This document shows, one piece after another, positions 45,761 to 54,228 of a stretch of 64,000 nucleotides of DNA. The translations under genes and the position numbers were made by a program. The notes under the pieces are model-generated. The model worked only from the letters and a program-made list of their open reading frames with translations. It did no database searches and was not told the origin of the DNA. Source of the stretch: Prosthecobacter fusiformis (lineage in GTDB: Bacteria > Verrucomicrobiota > Verrucomicrobiia > Verrucomicrobiales > Verrucomicrobiaceae). Position 1 is the stretch's first letter, and each line of letters starts with the position of its first letter. The stretch is taken from assembly GCF_004364345.1 (NCBI RefSeq), contig NZ_SOCA01000001.1:1-64000 (forward strand), read 5' to 3'.

Positions 45761-46266
45761 CACCCGTCCGTTACTTCACCCAGACCTCCTCGCCCATCGG
45801 CCCCATCACGCTCGTCGCTACCGATGCCGGACTCTCCGGCCTTTATCTTGAAGGCCAGCGCCACTGGCCTCGTGATGCGGAAACCTGGAAGCGCGAGGAC
45901 GATGGCACCCGCTTTGATCCCGTCCTCACAGCCCTCGCCCGCTACTTCATGGGCAAGTCATTTCATTTCGATCTCCCGCTGGATTTCGTCACCGGCACCC
46001 CGTTCCAGCAGCAGGTGTGGCAGGCACTCAAACTCATCCCTGCCGGACAAACTTGGACCTACTCGCAGCTTGCTGCCCACGTCAATGCCCCCGCCGCTGT
46101 TCGCGCAGTGGGTGCCGCTGTGGGCCGCAACCCACTCTCCATCATCATCCCCTGCCATCGTGTCATCGGCGGCAACGGCTCACTTACGGGCTACGCCGGA
46201 GGCCTCGAACGCAAGCGGTGGCTGCTGGCTCACGAAGGCTGGGAACTGCCCGTCATGACTCCTTAG
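45757..46266 (+). CDS. ogt: Methylated-DNA-[protein]-cysteine S-methyltransferase (Ogt)
   Basis: A 169-residue suicide repair protein that takes alkyl groups from O6-alkylguanine. The active-site motif IIPCHRVIGGNG (about residue 128) contains the acceptor Cys. The length matches E. coli Ogt (171). The ATG at 45757 overlaps the stop of the Ada-AlkA gene, so translation is coupled. Its 3' end overlaps the convergent antiporter gene by 14 bases. Confidence 0.95.
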   Translation: MTPVRYFTQTSSPIGPITLVATDAGLSGLYLEGQRHWPRDAETWKREDDGTRFDPVLTALARYFMGKSFHFDLPLDFVTGTPFQQQVWQALKLIPAGQTWTYSQLAAHVNAPAAVRAVGAAVGRNPLSIIIPCHRVIGGNGSLTGYAGGLERKRWLLAHEGWELPVMTP

Positions 46267-48130
46267 GCCCGGCCACATCCCAGGCATCCTCACGGTCCAG
46301 ATGCTGCCGCCGCAAATCCTGACGAAACACCGCTTCCAAATTCTCCAGATGCTGCCGCGCCACCGAGACATAAGTTGCCTGGTCCCCTCCATAATGCTTG
46401 GCCAGGTCACGCACACTTTGCTCCTCATAGCAGCGGAAGATTTCCACCGCTCTCACCGCCCGATGCGCCCGAAATCCAAGAGCACGCAAAATATCCGTGC
46501 TCAGGTCCAGCGAGCTGCCCAACAGATCCCGCCGGAAGTCCGTGACGCCACGTTGAATGAGCTGATAAGCATGATCACGGCTGGTGGCCCTGGCCAGGAT
46601 GCGCAGATGCGGAAACTCATGGCGGACCAGATCCACGATTTCCAGCGACTTCGCCTCCTCATCCACCGCACAGACAAACAGCTTGGCCTTCTCCGCCCCC
46701 GCCGCTGCCAGCAGGTCCGCCCGGGAGGCATCTCCATAAAAGGACTTCAGTCCAAAACGCGCCAGCATTTCCACCTGGTCAGGATCATTGTCCAAAACCG
46801 TCACCCCAAATCCGTTGGATTGCAGCAAGCGCCCGATGATATGCCCGAAACGGCCGAATCCCGCCAGGATCACCGGGTGCTCGTGGGATTCCACCACATC
46901 ATGCTCCCGTGCCGGTTTCATCCTCGCAAAACGCGGCTGAATCAGCCGGTCATTGGCGATCAGCATCAACGGCGTCAGCGCCATGCTGATGGCCACCGAG
47001 GCGTTCAGCAGGGCTGCGATCTCCGGCTCCACAAGCCCAAGCTGCCCGGCAGTGCCCAACAAAACAAAACAGAACTCACCGCCCTGCGCCATGGCACAGG
47101 CAAAAACAAAAGACGCCCCCATCCCCAGCCGGAAGGTCCCTCCCAGAGCCAGCAGCACCAGGAACTTAATGCCGATCAATCCGGCGACCATCATGGCGAT
47201 CATCCCCGACTGAGCCATCACCAGACCGAGGTTCAACCCGGCCCCCACCGCCATGAAAAACAGCCCCAAAAGCAGTCCTTTGAAAGGCTCCACATCCGCC
47301 TCCAACTGATGCCGGTATTCGCTTTCAGCCAATACCACCCCGGCAATAAAAGTCCCCAGTGCCGCCGACAGCCCGACCAGATGCATCAACCAGGCCACAC
47401 CCGCGACCACCAGGAGGGTGACGACCGTGAACATCTCCCTCAACTTCGAAGCAGCCACATAGCGGAAAAGATAGCGCAAAAAGTAGTGCGCCACCACGAT
47501 GACGCCCACCACCGCGCCGATCGTGCACATCGTCTGCGCCCACTGCGGCAGGTGGGCCAGGGCGGATTCATGGCCATGGGCCGCAGCATCCCCCGCCGCC
47601 GCTTTTCCATGCAGGGTATGGGCCAGCCAGGGAAAGACGGCCAGCATGGGAATGACCGCGATGTCCTGAAACAGCAGCACCGAAAAACACGCCTGCCCGC
47701 CCCGAGTATTCAGCAGATTTCTCTCCGCCAGGGACTGGATCACGATGGCGGTGGAGGACATGCTCAAAATCAGGCCAATGGTCACCGCCATCGGCCAGGC
47801 CAGGCCCAAAAGCATCCCCACCCCAGTGACAACCGCCGCCGTGCACAGCACCTGCGCGCTGCCCATCCCCAGGATGGGTCCACGCAAACGCCAAAGCAGA
47901 CTCGGCCGTAGTTCCAACCCGACGACAAAGAGCATGATCACCACACCAAACTCCGCCACATGCTGCACATCCTCCACTTCTCCCACCAACCCCAAAAGGG
48001 AAGGACCAATCACAATGCCCGCCAGCAAATAACCTAGGACAGAACCCAGGCCCAAACGTTTGGCAATGGGCACCGCGATAACGGCAGCGAGGAGGTAAAC
48101 AACTGCTTGAAACAGAAACTCGGAACTCAT
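46253..48130 (-). CDS. Kef-type monovalent cation:proton antiporter (CPA2)
   Basis: A 625-residue membrane protein with about twelve helices (residues 1-385) of the CPA2 exchanger type, then a TrkA-N/RCK nucleotide-binding domain (VILAGFGRFGHIIGRLL, about 417-540) and a C-terminal helical tail. Sequence near the start, FQAVVYLLAAVIAVPIAKRLGLGSVLGYL, aligns with KefB/KefC, hence the ATG at 48130 rather than the longer frame to 48193. Kef systems efflux potassium in exchange for protons, gated by glutathione adducts in proteobacteria; gating here is unknown. Confidence 0.92.
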   Translation of the reverse strand: MSSEFLFQAVVYLLAAVIAVPIAKRLGLGSVLGYLLAGIVIGPSLLGLVGEVEDVQHVAEFGVVIMLFVVGLELRPSLLWRLRGPILGMGSAQVLCTAAVVTGVGMLLGLAWPMAVTIGLILSMSSTAIVIQSLAERNLLNTRGGQACFSVLLFQDIAVIPMLAVFPWLAHTLHGKAAAGDAAAHGHESALAHLPQWAQTMCTIGAVVGVIVVAHYFLRYLFRYVAASKLREMFTVVTLLVVAGVAWLMHLVGLSAALGTFIAGVVLAESEYRHQLEADVEPFKGLLLGLFFMAVGAGLNLGLVMAQSGMIAMMVAGLIGIKFLVLLALGGTFRLGMGASFVFACAMAQGGEFCFVLLGTAGQLGLVEPEIAALLNASVAISMALTPLMLIANDRLIQPRFARMKPAREHDVVESHEHPVILAGFGRFGHIIGRLLQSNGFGVTVLDNDPDQVEMLARFGLKSFYGDASRADLLAAAGAEKAKLFVCAVDEEAKSLEIVDLVRHEFPHLRILARATSRDHAYQLIQRGVTDFRRDLLGSSLDLSTDILRALGFRAHRAVRAVEIFRCYEEQSVRDLAKHYGGDQATYVSVARQHLENLEAVFRQDLRRQHLDREDAWDVAGPKES

Positions 48131-48432
48131 GATAAAAGGGCGGATCAGCGAAAAAACTAGTTCGCATAAAGCCGCTGACAGACCCAAAAGCATCTTTCTT
48201 TAGCCCAAATCGACAAATTTTAGACGCAAATGCGATGACCCTTGCGATTAGCGGCATTTTTTAAATTCAAAACATCCCGTTCTCAGGACCCACTAGAAAT
48301 AACTATATTTTTAAGAAACAAAGTTCCCAAAATGCAACATTTCGCATTTTGCCCGGCTTAATATCTCGGTTATTTTAACAAAAGACACTGCCTGATTTCC
48401 AATCGGACGGGATATTTTAAAATAACACTGAG
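48131..48432. other. AT-rich divergent promoter region
   Basis: About 300 bases between the antiporter and methyltransferase genes, which diverge. It is far more AT-rich than the window average. It contains the dyads CAAAATGC/GCATTTTG (48328-48351) and TATTTTAAAATA (48413-48424) and a TGCGAT direct repeat (48231-48236 and 48243-48250 region). Promoters for both genes are expected here. Confidence 0.55.
48328..48351. promoter_or_regulatory. Inverted repeat in the antiporter/methyltransferase gap
   Basis: CAAAATGC (48328-48335) and GCATTTTG (48344-48351) are perfect 8-bp arms with an 8-base spacer, a typical dimeric-regulator operator layout. Confidence 0.5.
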
Positions 48433-49392
48433 ATGCCGCCTCCCTACTCCATCCTCACTGCAGAGTCGCCCGTTCTCAGTCGGCGTGAGTCTCATCTCCT
48501 TAACTCATTCGATGACTTGCTGCATGACTTTTTGAGTAAAGGGGGTCCGCTTCCGCCGGAGTATAGTGTGCTCAATCGTGCGGTGCGCCACCTGGGGGAT
48601 GCGGTGCGCGGCGGCAGTCTATACCAGGATGAAGTCTCCACTTATATTCGGGATCTCACCCAGACTCATCTGAAGGGCACCATGCAGGCGCAAGCACTGG
48701 AGAGGAAGTATGGGTATAGCGGGGACTTTGAAATCATCGACCGCATCTATACCCGGCATACCAGCCAGGACCCGGACCTCCGCCTGTGGGATCTATACTT
48801 TCACAGCCAAGCGGCACCCGTTGCCGTTCGGAATCGCAAAGGATACTTCCAGGACCTGATGCAGGCCCACCTGGATGCCCATATCGGCAAAGGCACCCTG
48901 GCCATACTCAATGTGGCCAGCGGCCCGGCCCGGGATGTCCGTGAATTCTTCCAAAACCATCCCGATGCCCCCGTCTATATGGACTGTGTGGACATGGATG
49001 CACATGCCATCGAATACGCCCGCAAGATGTGCGCGCCATGGTCATCGCAGATCAGCTTTCACCACCGCAACGTGCTGCGCTTCGTCCCCACACGCGGGTA
49101 TGATCTGGCGTGGTCCGCAGGCTTGTTTGATTACCTGAGTGACCGCGTCTTTATCCATGTATTAAAGGCCATGATGGCAGTCACCAAGCCGGGTGGAGAG
49201 GTGGTGATCGGCAACTTTTCAGACTACAATCCCAGCCGGGATTACATGGAGCTGCTCGGCCACTGGCAGCTCATCCATCGCAGCCGCGAAACCCTGACCG
49301 CCCTCGCCGCACGGGCCGGTGCCTCACCCGACCAGGTCAAGATTTTCTGGGAACCCGAAGGCGTGAATTACTTCATGCATATCCGTTGCTAA
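48433..49392 (+). CDS. SAM-dependent methyltransferase (possibly PhcB/3-hydroxy-fatty-acid methyl ester type)
   Basis: A 319-residue class I methyltransferase. The SAM-binding glycine-rich loop is LNVASGPARDV (about residue 158), with VDMDAHAIEYAR (about 188) as the acidic strand end and DLAWSAGLFDYL (about 224). A helical N-terminal region (about 10-140) carries YGYSGDFEIIDRIY and AVRNRKGYFQ, a pattern I associate with proteins annotated for 3-hydroxypalmitic acid methyl ester (extracellular factor) synthesis. That second link is from memory of the pattern only. If right, it would make a diffusible signal. No cognate sensor is adjacent. Confidence 0.75.
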   Translation: MPPPYSILTAESPVLSRRESHLLNSFDDLLHDFLSKGGPLPPEYSVLNRAVRHLGDAVRGGSLYQDEVSTYIRDLTQTHLKGTMQAQALERKYGYSGDFEIIDRIYTRHTSQDPDLRLWDLYFHSQAAPVAVRNRKGYFQDLMQAHLDAHIGKGTLAILNVASGPARDVREFFQNHPDAPVYMDCVDMDAHAIEYARKMCAPWSSQISFHHRNVLRFVPTRGYDLAWSAGLFDYLSDRVFIHVLKAMMAVTKPGGEVVIGNFSDYNPSRDYMELLGHWQLIHRSRETLTALAARAGASPDQVKIFWEPEGVNYFMHIRC

Positions 49393-49419
49393 CGTCAGAT
49401 GGTCTAACGAAAAGAACGG

Positions 49420-50361
49420 TTATTGAGCAGCGGAAGGCGTTTCAGCAGGGAGCGCAGCGGGTTCATTAGCACGCCCGCCATCCAGGCGAAGACCGAGACG
49501 GTCTGAGAGAAAGGTATTCAGTGAGGAGGTCAGCGCTTTGGCAAAGGCGAGCCTGTTAGCCGGAGTATCCCGGAGACGGGGGCGGTTGGCCTCGATCTGA
49601 AAGCCGGTGACATGGCGGGAGGCATCACAATGCCTAAAGATGGTATAACCTCCTTTAAAATAAGGTTCATCTGGCACGGGCAGCCGAGGACTGGGGGTGG
49701 CTGCAAAGCCGCGTTCCTCCAGCAAGGCACCGAAGCTCATCGGGCCCCGAAGCAGTTCCGTATAAGTCAGCCCGCCCCGTGCAGCCACCAGCTCCAGGCT
49801 GCCTGCCCCAGTATAGGACGGCCCATTGAGCGCTTCTTCGCAGTCAGACATTTCCAAAGGCGTATGCAGGTAACCCAACTCCACACGCGGCTCCTTGTGC
49901 CCATGACCATGCAGATCAATCAGGAAAGCGACCCCGTGCTGACGAACAGCTTCCGCACAGGCATGCTCAATCATGGCATGATGCTCATGCCAGGCCTGCT
50001 CAGCCAGGGCATTCCCTTGAGCAGCCTCTGTGATTTCCCGGTTGGCATCCAGCTTGCTGCGATGCAGTCGGCAGATGACCAGGTGGATATGGCGTCCGGT
50101 TTCAGCATGGATGACAGCGGCGATGGTGCGTGCCAGCTCCTGGGTGTTCGCATCGGAATCGGTCACTCCCTGTCGGCGGTCCGGGATCTCTGGAGGTAGC
50201 AGCCGACCTCCATGCGGTGCCACAATGATGATGGGCAAGTCCCCAGGCACATACTCGATGAAGTTATGCTGCCCAAAGACACTGTTCCCAGGGGACATAT
50301 CCTGGGCGGAAGCCATCCAGGGACAGAGGCCGAATAGGATAACAAAAAGGATGTTTTTCAT
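49420..50361 (-). CDS. Exported N-formylglutamate amidohydrolase-like protein
   Basis: A 313-residue protein with a signal peptide (MKNILFVILFGLCPWMASA). The zinc-amidase pattern of the N-formylglutamate amidohydrolase family is present: VAPHGGRLLPPEIPDR (about residue 48), VICRLHRSKLDANREI (about 95) and FLIDLHGHGHKEPRVELGY (about 146). Known members hydrolyse N-formyl-L-glutamate in histidine breakdown in the cytoplasm; an exported member must act on another amide. It ends a three-gene unit, overlapping the preceding gene by 4 bases (ATGA). Substrate unknown. Confidence 0.8.
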   Translation of the reverse strand: MKNILFVILFGLCPWMASAQDMSPGNSVFGQHNFIEYVPGDLPIIIVAPHGGRLLPPEIPDRRQGVTDSDANTQELARTIAAVIHAETGRHIHLVICRLHRSKLDANREITEAAQGNALAEQAWHEHHAMIEHACAEAVRQHGVAFLIDLHGHGHKEPRVELGYLHTPLEMSDCEEALNGPSYTGAGSLELVAARGGLTYTELLRGPMSFGALLEERGFAATPSPRLPVPDEPYFKGGYTIFRHCDASRHVTGFQIEANRPRLRDTPANRLAFAKALTSSLNTFLSDRLGLRLDGGRANEPAALPAETPSAAQ

Positions 50362-51218
50362 CGGGATACTGTTTTAGGACCATCAGGGATGATGCGCAGA
50401 GCGTGGCTGGCCTGCCGAAAATACCAGGACCTAGGGGTAAAAGGTCTCAGGTAGATGCCATCGGGGATCTTGTTTTTGCTGGCATCCAGACTGCCGGAAC
50501 CGGTGCTGTCCAGAATGAGCGGAGTGCCGTCCGGGGAATCTCCTATAGCCCCGACCCAAAGCACGACATGGGACAGAGCACCGCTAGTGTTGTTAATGTA
50601 GAGCAGATCACCCGTCAGCAGGGTGCGGTTGTATTCCTCGTAGTTTTTTGGGAGTTCGATGCGCCGAACTGGAGAGGTGCGACGTGGGCCCGGACCGGTG
50701 ACATCCGTCATTTCAGCCTGTTTGCGCACGTCTCCCGTGGGCTTGATACCCAGAGCCAGGTTATACACAAAGGCAGTGAAGTTGCTGCAATCCACTCCCT
50801 TGGCTGCCGGTGTGGTCTGATCCGCATCCTTGGTCCAGTCAGCAGGTGGATCCCAGTCTGGTACATGGTGATGCTGGTAGGAATAACCAACGAAACGCAA
50901 GCCCGTGGCGATGATTCTCTCGCGGGACCAATCGGGACTCTTCGAGGCCAACCTAGGAGGTGGATCGAAGTGGCGGGCTGCCGGGCCGCGATATCCCCAG
51001 CGCACTTGGTTGCGCGGGTTATACCATTCCCCATACGGAACGCTGGCGTGGTCTTTCCAGTCAGATCGCGGCCCCGTGAGCAGATCCCCAATGAGATCAC
51101 TTTCCTCAAAAGAAAACTTTACCTGATAAGGTGACTGGTAGCTTTTGCGGTCCGGTTCCTCGGCTGAAAGTCCGGTAACAATGGCCAGCAGTGTGAGCAA
51201 AAGGGTCGCCGTTTTCAT
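50358..51218 (-). CDS. Exported NlpC/P60-family cysteine peptidase
   Basis: A 286-residue protein with a signal peptide (to about residue 19). The catalytic Cys is in GVDCSNFTAFVYN (about residue 141) and the His in LSHVVLWVGAIG (about 215), followed by a DST/GTPLILDS strand. NlpC/P60 enzymes cleave gamma-D-glutamyl-diaminopimelate or related amide bonds in peptidoglycan stems. The unusually long N-terminal region before the Cys (about 120 residues, with WYNPRNQVRWGYRG) is not a known binding domain. It overlaps both neighbours by 4 bases, indicating one transcript. Confidence 0.85.
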   Translation of the reverse strand: MKTATLLLTLLAIVTGLSAEEPDRKSYQSPYQVKFSFEESDLIGDLLTGPRSDWKDHASVPYGEWYNPRNQVRWGYRGPAARHFDPPPRLASKSPDWSRERIIATGLRFVGYSYQHHHVPDWDPPADWTKDADQTTPAAKGVDCSNFTAFVYNLALGIKPTGDVRKQAEMTDVTGPGPRRTSPVRRIELPKNYEEYNRTLLTGDLLYINNTSGALSHVVLWVGAIGDSPDGTPLILDSTGSGSLDASKNKIPDGIYLRPFTPRSWYFRQASHALRIIPDGPKTVSR

Positions 51219-52084
51219 GGTGTATTCCCCTGTCTTGCTGGGTATTGATCCTGGCCAGCGGCCCAGAGAAGAGCCCGTGGGATAAGGTTTTCCAGGCCTG
51301 GGGTATTCTCAGGATGCGGGCTGGAAATGAATACACGGCCCAGGCCAAAGGTGCCCACGGCCTGGGCAGGAGAGTTCACCATGACGCCAGCAGGAGAATC
51401 ATTCTCCGCCAGTTCAGTGCGAAAAAGGGCCACGGAGGTATAGGCAGGAATGTGTGGACTGCTGCCCGGCTGGATGACGGGGCCATTGTTATACCTGACT
51501 TTGAAAGTTCCCTTCACCTCCCCCAGTAGAGACTGACCCAAGGGTGTAACTTCCTGCTCCAGGTAGCCGCTGCCCCGCCGCCAGCGGGTGGAGACGGTGG
51601 AGGCATTGAGGATGCCCAGGCTCCAGTCAAAACCCGAGCAGGAGAGGTAAGCCCCAGCGCAGATACCCACGTATCCGCCCCCTTGACGCACATACTCGCG
51701 GACATTCTCCTTGCCGAGCTCACCTATGTTTTTTGCCTGAACACGGGCGCTGCCACCACTGAAAACCACCACATCGAAAACGGACAAGTCCACATCTCCC
51801 ATCTGGGCTGGCGGTATAAGAACGACGTCACCCCCAGGAATGGAAGTCACGGCTTTCATCACTGCCTCCACGCCCGCTTTAGAAGATCCTTCTCCATCAT
51901 AAATGGCGACTTTCAAAGGTCTTACTGAAACAGGAGCGGGGATGACTGACCGGAACCCGTTAATATCAGGAGGAATCTCGGGAGATGATGAAACAGGTAG
52001 TCCAGGGAGTGTTTCCTGGGCAAAAAGTGGCTGGCTTTGACTGCCCAAAGCAATGAGAACTAACAATGGAATCAGCGGGTTCAT
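51215..52084 (-). CDS. Exported BPL_N / GATase1-like domain protein
   Basis: A 289-residue protein with a signal peptide (cleavage near residue 22, LFAQ). The central domain resembles the biotin-protein-ligase N-terminal (BPL_N) class I glutamine-amidotransferase-like fold: KVAIYDGEGSS (about residue 57), VVVFSGGSARVQ (about 108) and the nucleophile-elbow GICAGAYLSC (about 138). The elbow cysteine suggests an active hydrolase or amide transferase, but no substrate is known. It is the first gene of the trio and is divergent from the kinase gene at 52210. Confidence 0.8.
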   Translation of the reverse strand: MNPLIPLLVLIALGSQSQPLFAQETLPGLPVSSSPEIPPDINGFRSVIPAPVSVRPLKVAIYDGEGSSKAGVEAVMKAVTSIPGGDVVLIPPAQMGDVDLSVFDVVVFSGGSARVQAKNIGELGKENVREYVRQGGGYVGICAGAYLSCSGFDWSLGILNASTVSTRWRRGSGYLEQEVTPLGQSLLGEVKGTFKVRYNNGPVIQPGSSPHIPAYTSVALFRTELAENDSPAGVMVNSPAQAVGTFGLGRVFISSPHPENTPGLENLIPRALLWAAGQDQYPARQGNTP

Positions 52085-52090
52085 ACAAGG

Positions 52091-52203
52091 TGCATCTCGT
52101 GAATTGAGCTATCGAATGCATCTCATCCTGAGGCAGGCTTCATGGATGTCACCTCACCAAAATAAGTGAGGAGACATGGGCGCGCGCGCGTCTATCCTGA
52201 GGC
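52091..52203. promoter_or_regulatory. Repeat-rich divergent control region
   Basis: Between the trio (starting 52084, minus) and the kinase gene (52210, plus) there are direct repeats TGCATCTC (52091-52098 and 52117-52124) and ATCCTGAGGC (52125-52134 and 52194-52203), and an inverted repeat CCTCAC/GTGAGG (52152-52171, 8-base spacer). GC alternation CGCGCGCGCG (52181-52190) lies between. These look like regulator sites shared by both units. Confidence 0.5.
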
Positions 52204-52209
52204 GAGCGC

Positions 52210-54192
52210 ATGAAGTTTTTGAGCACCCTGATGACAGCCGCCTTTTTATCCCAGGCGGTGGATTCCCAGTGGGTGCGTGGTTTCGGCTTTTGGGCTTGGG
52301 GTGACTTGCAGAGAATGGACCACCGGCTGGAGGAGCTGGATCAGCAACTGGCCACCCTGCCGGAAATGGTGCCCATCAACAGTTCTATCCGCGTTGGCTT
52401 AAAAACGGGTTATACCACTACGGAAGACACCCGCTGGATCGAGATGAAGCTGCCCGAGACAGCCCTGGTGGATACCATCGTCATGGTGCCGCCACTGGCG
52501 AAAGGGGCCAATGCGGTGGTGGCCGGATACGGTTTTCCTATCCGGTTCAAGCTGGAGGTCTTTGATGATGAAGGCCGGAGTTCCATCGTCATGGACCAGA
52601 CGCAGGAGGACTTTCCCAATCCTGGCTGTTACCCGGTGGTGGTCCGTTTTCCCCCACAGCCGCTGCGGAGTGTCCGCCTGACGGCCACAGAGCCATGGTC
52701 CGCCGATGGACCCGAGGTCCTGGCCCTGGCAGAAATGCTTGTCCTCTCCGGCAGGCGAAATCTGGCCATCAATGCCAGAGTTCAAAGCTCCAGCACCCGC
52801 AATGCACCCCGTGCCTGGACGCGGCCAAACCTAGTGGATATGGTGACTCCGCTGGGGCTGCCCACAGCGCCGCAGGTCGGAGGCACCCTGGGGTATCACA
52901 GTGAGGTGGCTACCAAAAGTGATGTCCAAAAATCCATCACCCTGACGCTGCCTGAAATCACCGAGCTAGATGAGGTGCGGCTGCTGCCGGTGCGCCGCCG
53001 TGATGTGCCCCTGTGGTTCGACTATGGCTTCCCGATCCTTTACCGTGTGGAGACGGCCACCCGCGAGGACTTCAGCGATGCCACCTTGCTGCATGAGGTG
53101 ACCGATACCTTTTACCCCTCCCCCGGTATGAACCCGGTCTGCATCCCGGCAGGAGGAAAAGCCGCGCGCTTCATCCGCATCACCGCTAACAAACTATGGT
53201 ATCGACGCAATGATTACGTCTTCGCCCTGGCGGAGGTCCAAGCGCTGAAGGACGGGATCAATCTGGCCCCGAGAGGCAGCTTTAGCGCAACGGATGTGCT
53301 GACCGGGGAAGAAGGTGCCGCATGGAGCCTGGCCGCGCTAACGGACGGCCTGGTAGAAAACGGGCGTCTCATTGAACTGCCGGACTGGTTTTCCCAATTG
53401 GAGCAACGCCGGGCGCTGGAAGAGGAACGGCAGGGGCTGATGACCGGGCGTGAAGCTCTGATCCAGCGCACTCATCAACAGATGGCCTATGGAGGCATCG
53501 GCAGTGTGGGCGTGCTCACGCTGTGTTTTGGCCTGCTGCTGTGGCGGCAGCACAGCCACCGGCGCAGGGATGCGCAGCGGATGCAAGACAAGCTGGCACG
53601 GGATCTTCATGATGAAATCGGATCCAATCTGGGCAGCATCACACTCATCTGCTCCATCGCCACCCAGCCGGATGCGACTCCCGAATCCGTGCAGGCAGAC
53701 CTTTCTGAGATCGGCCGGGTGGCAGAAGAAACGGCCAATTCCATGCGCGACATGGTGGACCTGATCCGCAGGCCTTCTCCCGACAAAGGGCGCGACTGGC
53801 TGGACGTGCTACACAGCCTGACGGAGCGCCTGCTACGCGGCCTGGAACTGGACTGTGCGCTGCCGACCACTCCGCTAACCAAGGAGCCTGACATTGAAAT
53901 GCAGCGGGAGATCTACCTCTTCTGCAAAGAAGTGCTGCACAATATCTCCCGCCATGCCGGGGCCACACGGGTACGCTTTTACCTCATCCCGACCGCAACG
54001 GGACTGCGCATCGAAATCGCCGACAATGGCATCGGTTTTGACACCGACCAGACATCCACAGGTCATGGCATGGGGAACCTCCGTGAGCGAGCCGCCGCCA
54101 TGCATGCGCGCCTGCATCTTTCTTCAAAACGAGGGGAAGGCACCGTCATCCACCTGGACCTGCCCCGCACCCATCGATGGCGTCCCCGCTAA
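52210..54192 (+). CDS. Sensor histidine kinase with discoidin-like periplasmic domains
   Basis: A 660-residue kinase with an N-terminal hydrophobic segment and a periplasmic part of two F5/8-type-C (discoidin/galactose-binding)-like modules (about residues 60-190 and 205-365; phrases LPETALVDTIVMVPP and LPEITELDEVRLLPV mark equivalent strands). A coiled segment and transmembrane helix (about 427-447) follow, then the phosphoacceptor in ARDLHDEIGSN (about H466) and a HATPase domain (CKEVLHNISRHAG, ADNGIGF, GMGNLRERAA). A carbohydrate or peptidoglycan ligand is likely. GAGGCGAG precedes the ATG. It pairs with the downstream regulator and is divergent from the exported amidase trio. Confidence 0.9.
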   Translation: MKFLSTLMTAAFLSQAVDSQWVRGFGFWAWGDLQRMDHRLEELDQQLATLPEMVPINSSIRVGLKTGYTTTEDTRWIEMKLPETALVDTIVMVPPLAKGANAVVAGYGFPIRFKLEVFDDEGRSSIVMDQTQEDFPNPGCYPVVVRFPPQPLRSVRLTATEPWSADGPEVLALAEMLVLSGRRNLAINARVQSSSTRNAPRAWTRPNLVDMVTPLGLPTAPQVGGTLGYHSEVATKSDVQKSITLTLPEITELDEVRLLPVRRRDVPLWFDYGFPILYRVETATREDFSDATLLHEVTDTFYPSPGMNPVCIPAGGKAARFIRITANKLWYRRNDYVFALAEVQALKDGINLAPRGSFSATDVLTGEEGAAWSLAALTDGLVENGRLIELPDWFSQLEQRRALEEERQGLMTGREALIQRTHQQMAYGGIGSVGVLTLCFGLLLWRQHSHRRRDAQRMQDKLARDLHDEIGSNLGSITLICSIATQPDATPESVQADLSEIGRVAEETANSMRDMVDLIRRPSPDKGRDWLDVLHSLTERLLRGLELDCALPTTPLTKEPDIEMQREIYLFCKEVLHNISRHAGATRVRFYLIPTATGLRIEIADNGIGFDTDQTSTGHGMGNLRERAAAMHARLHLSSKRGEGTVIHLDLPRTHRWRPR

Positions 54193-54228
54193 ATTCCTAA
54201 AACATAAAATCCCCCCTCCATCACAAAC

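Noticed and set aside
46301-47911. A 536-codon plus-strand open frame opposite the Kef antiporter
   Set aside because: Antisense shadow, rich in His, Arg and Gln with no recognisable domain.
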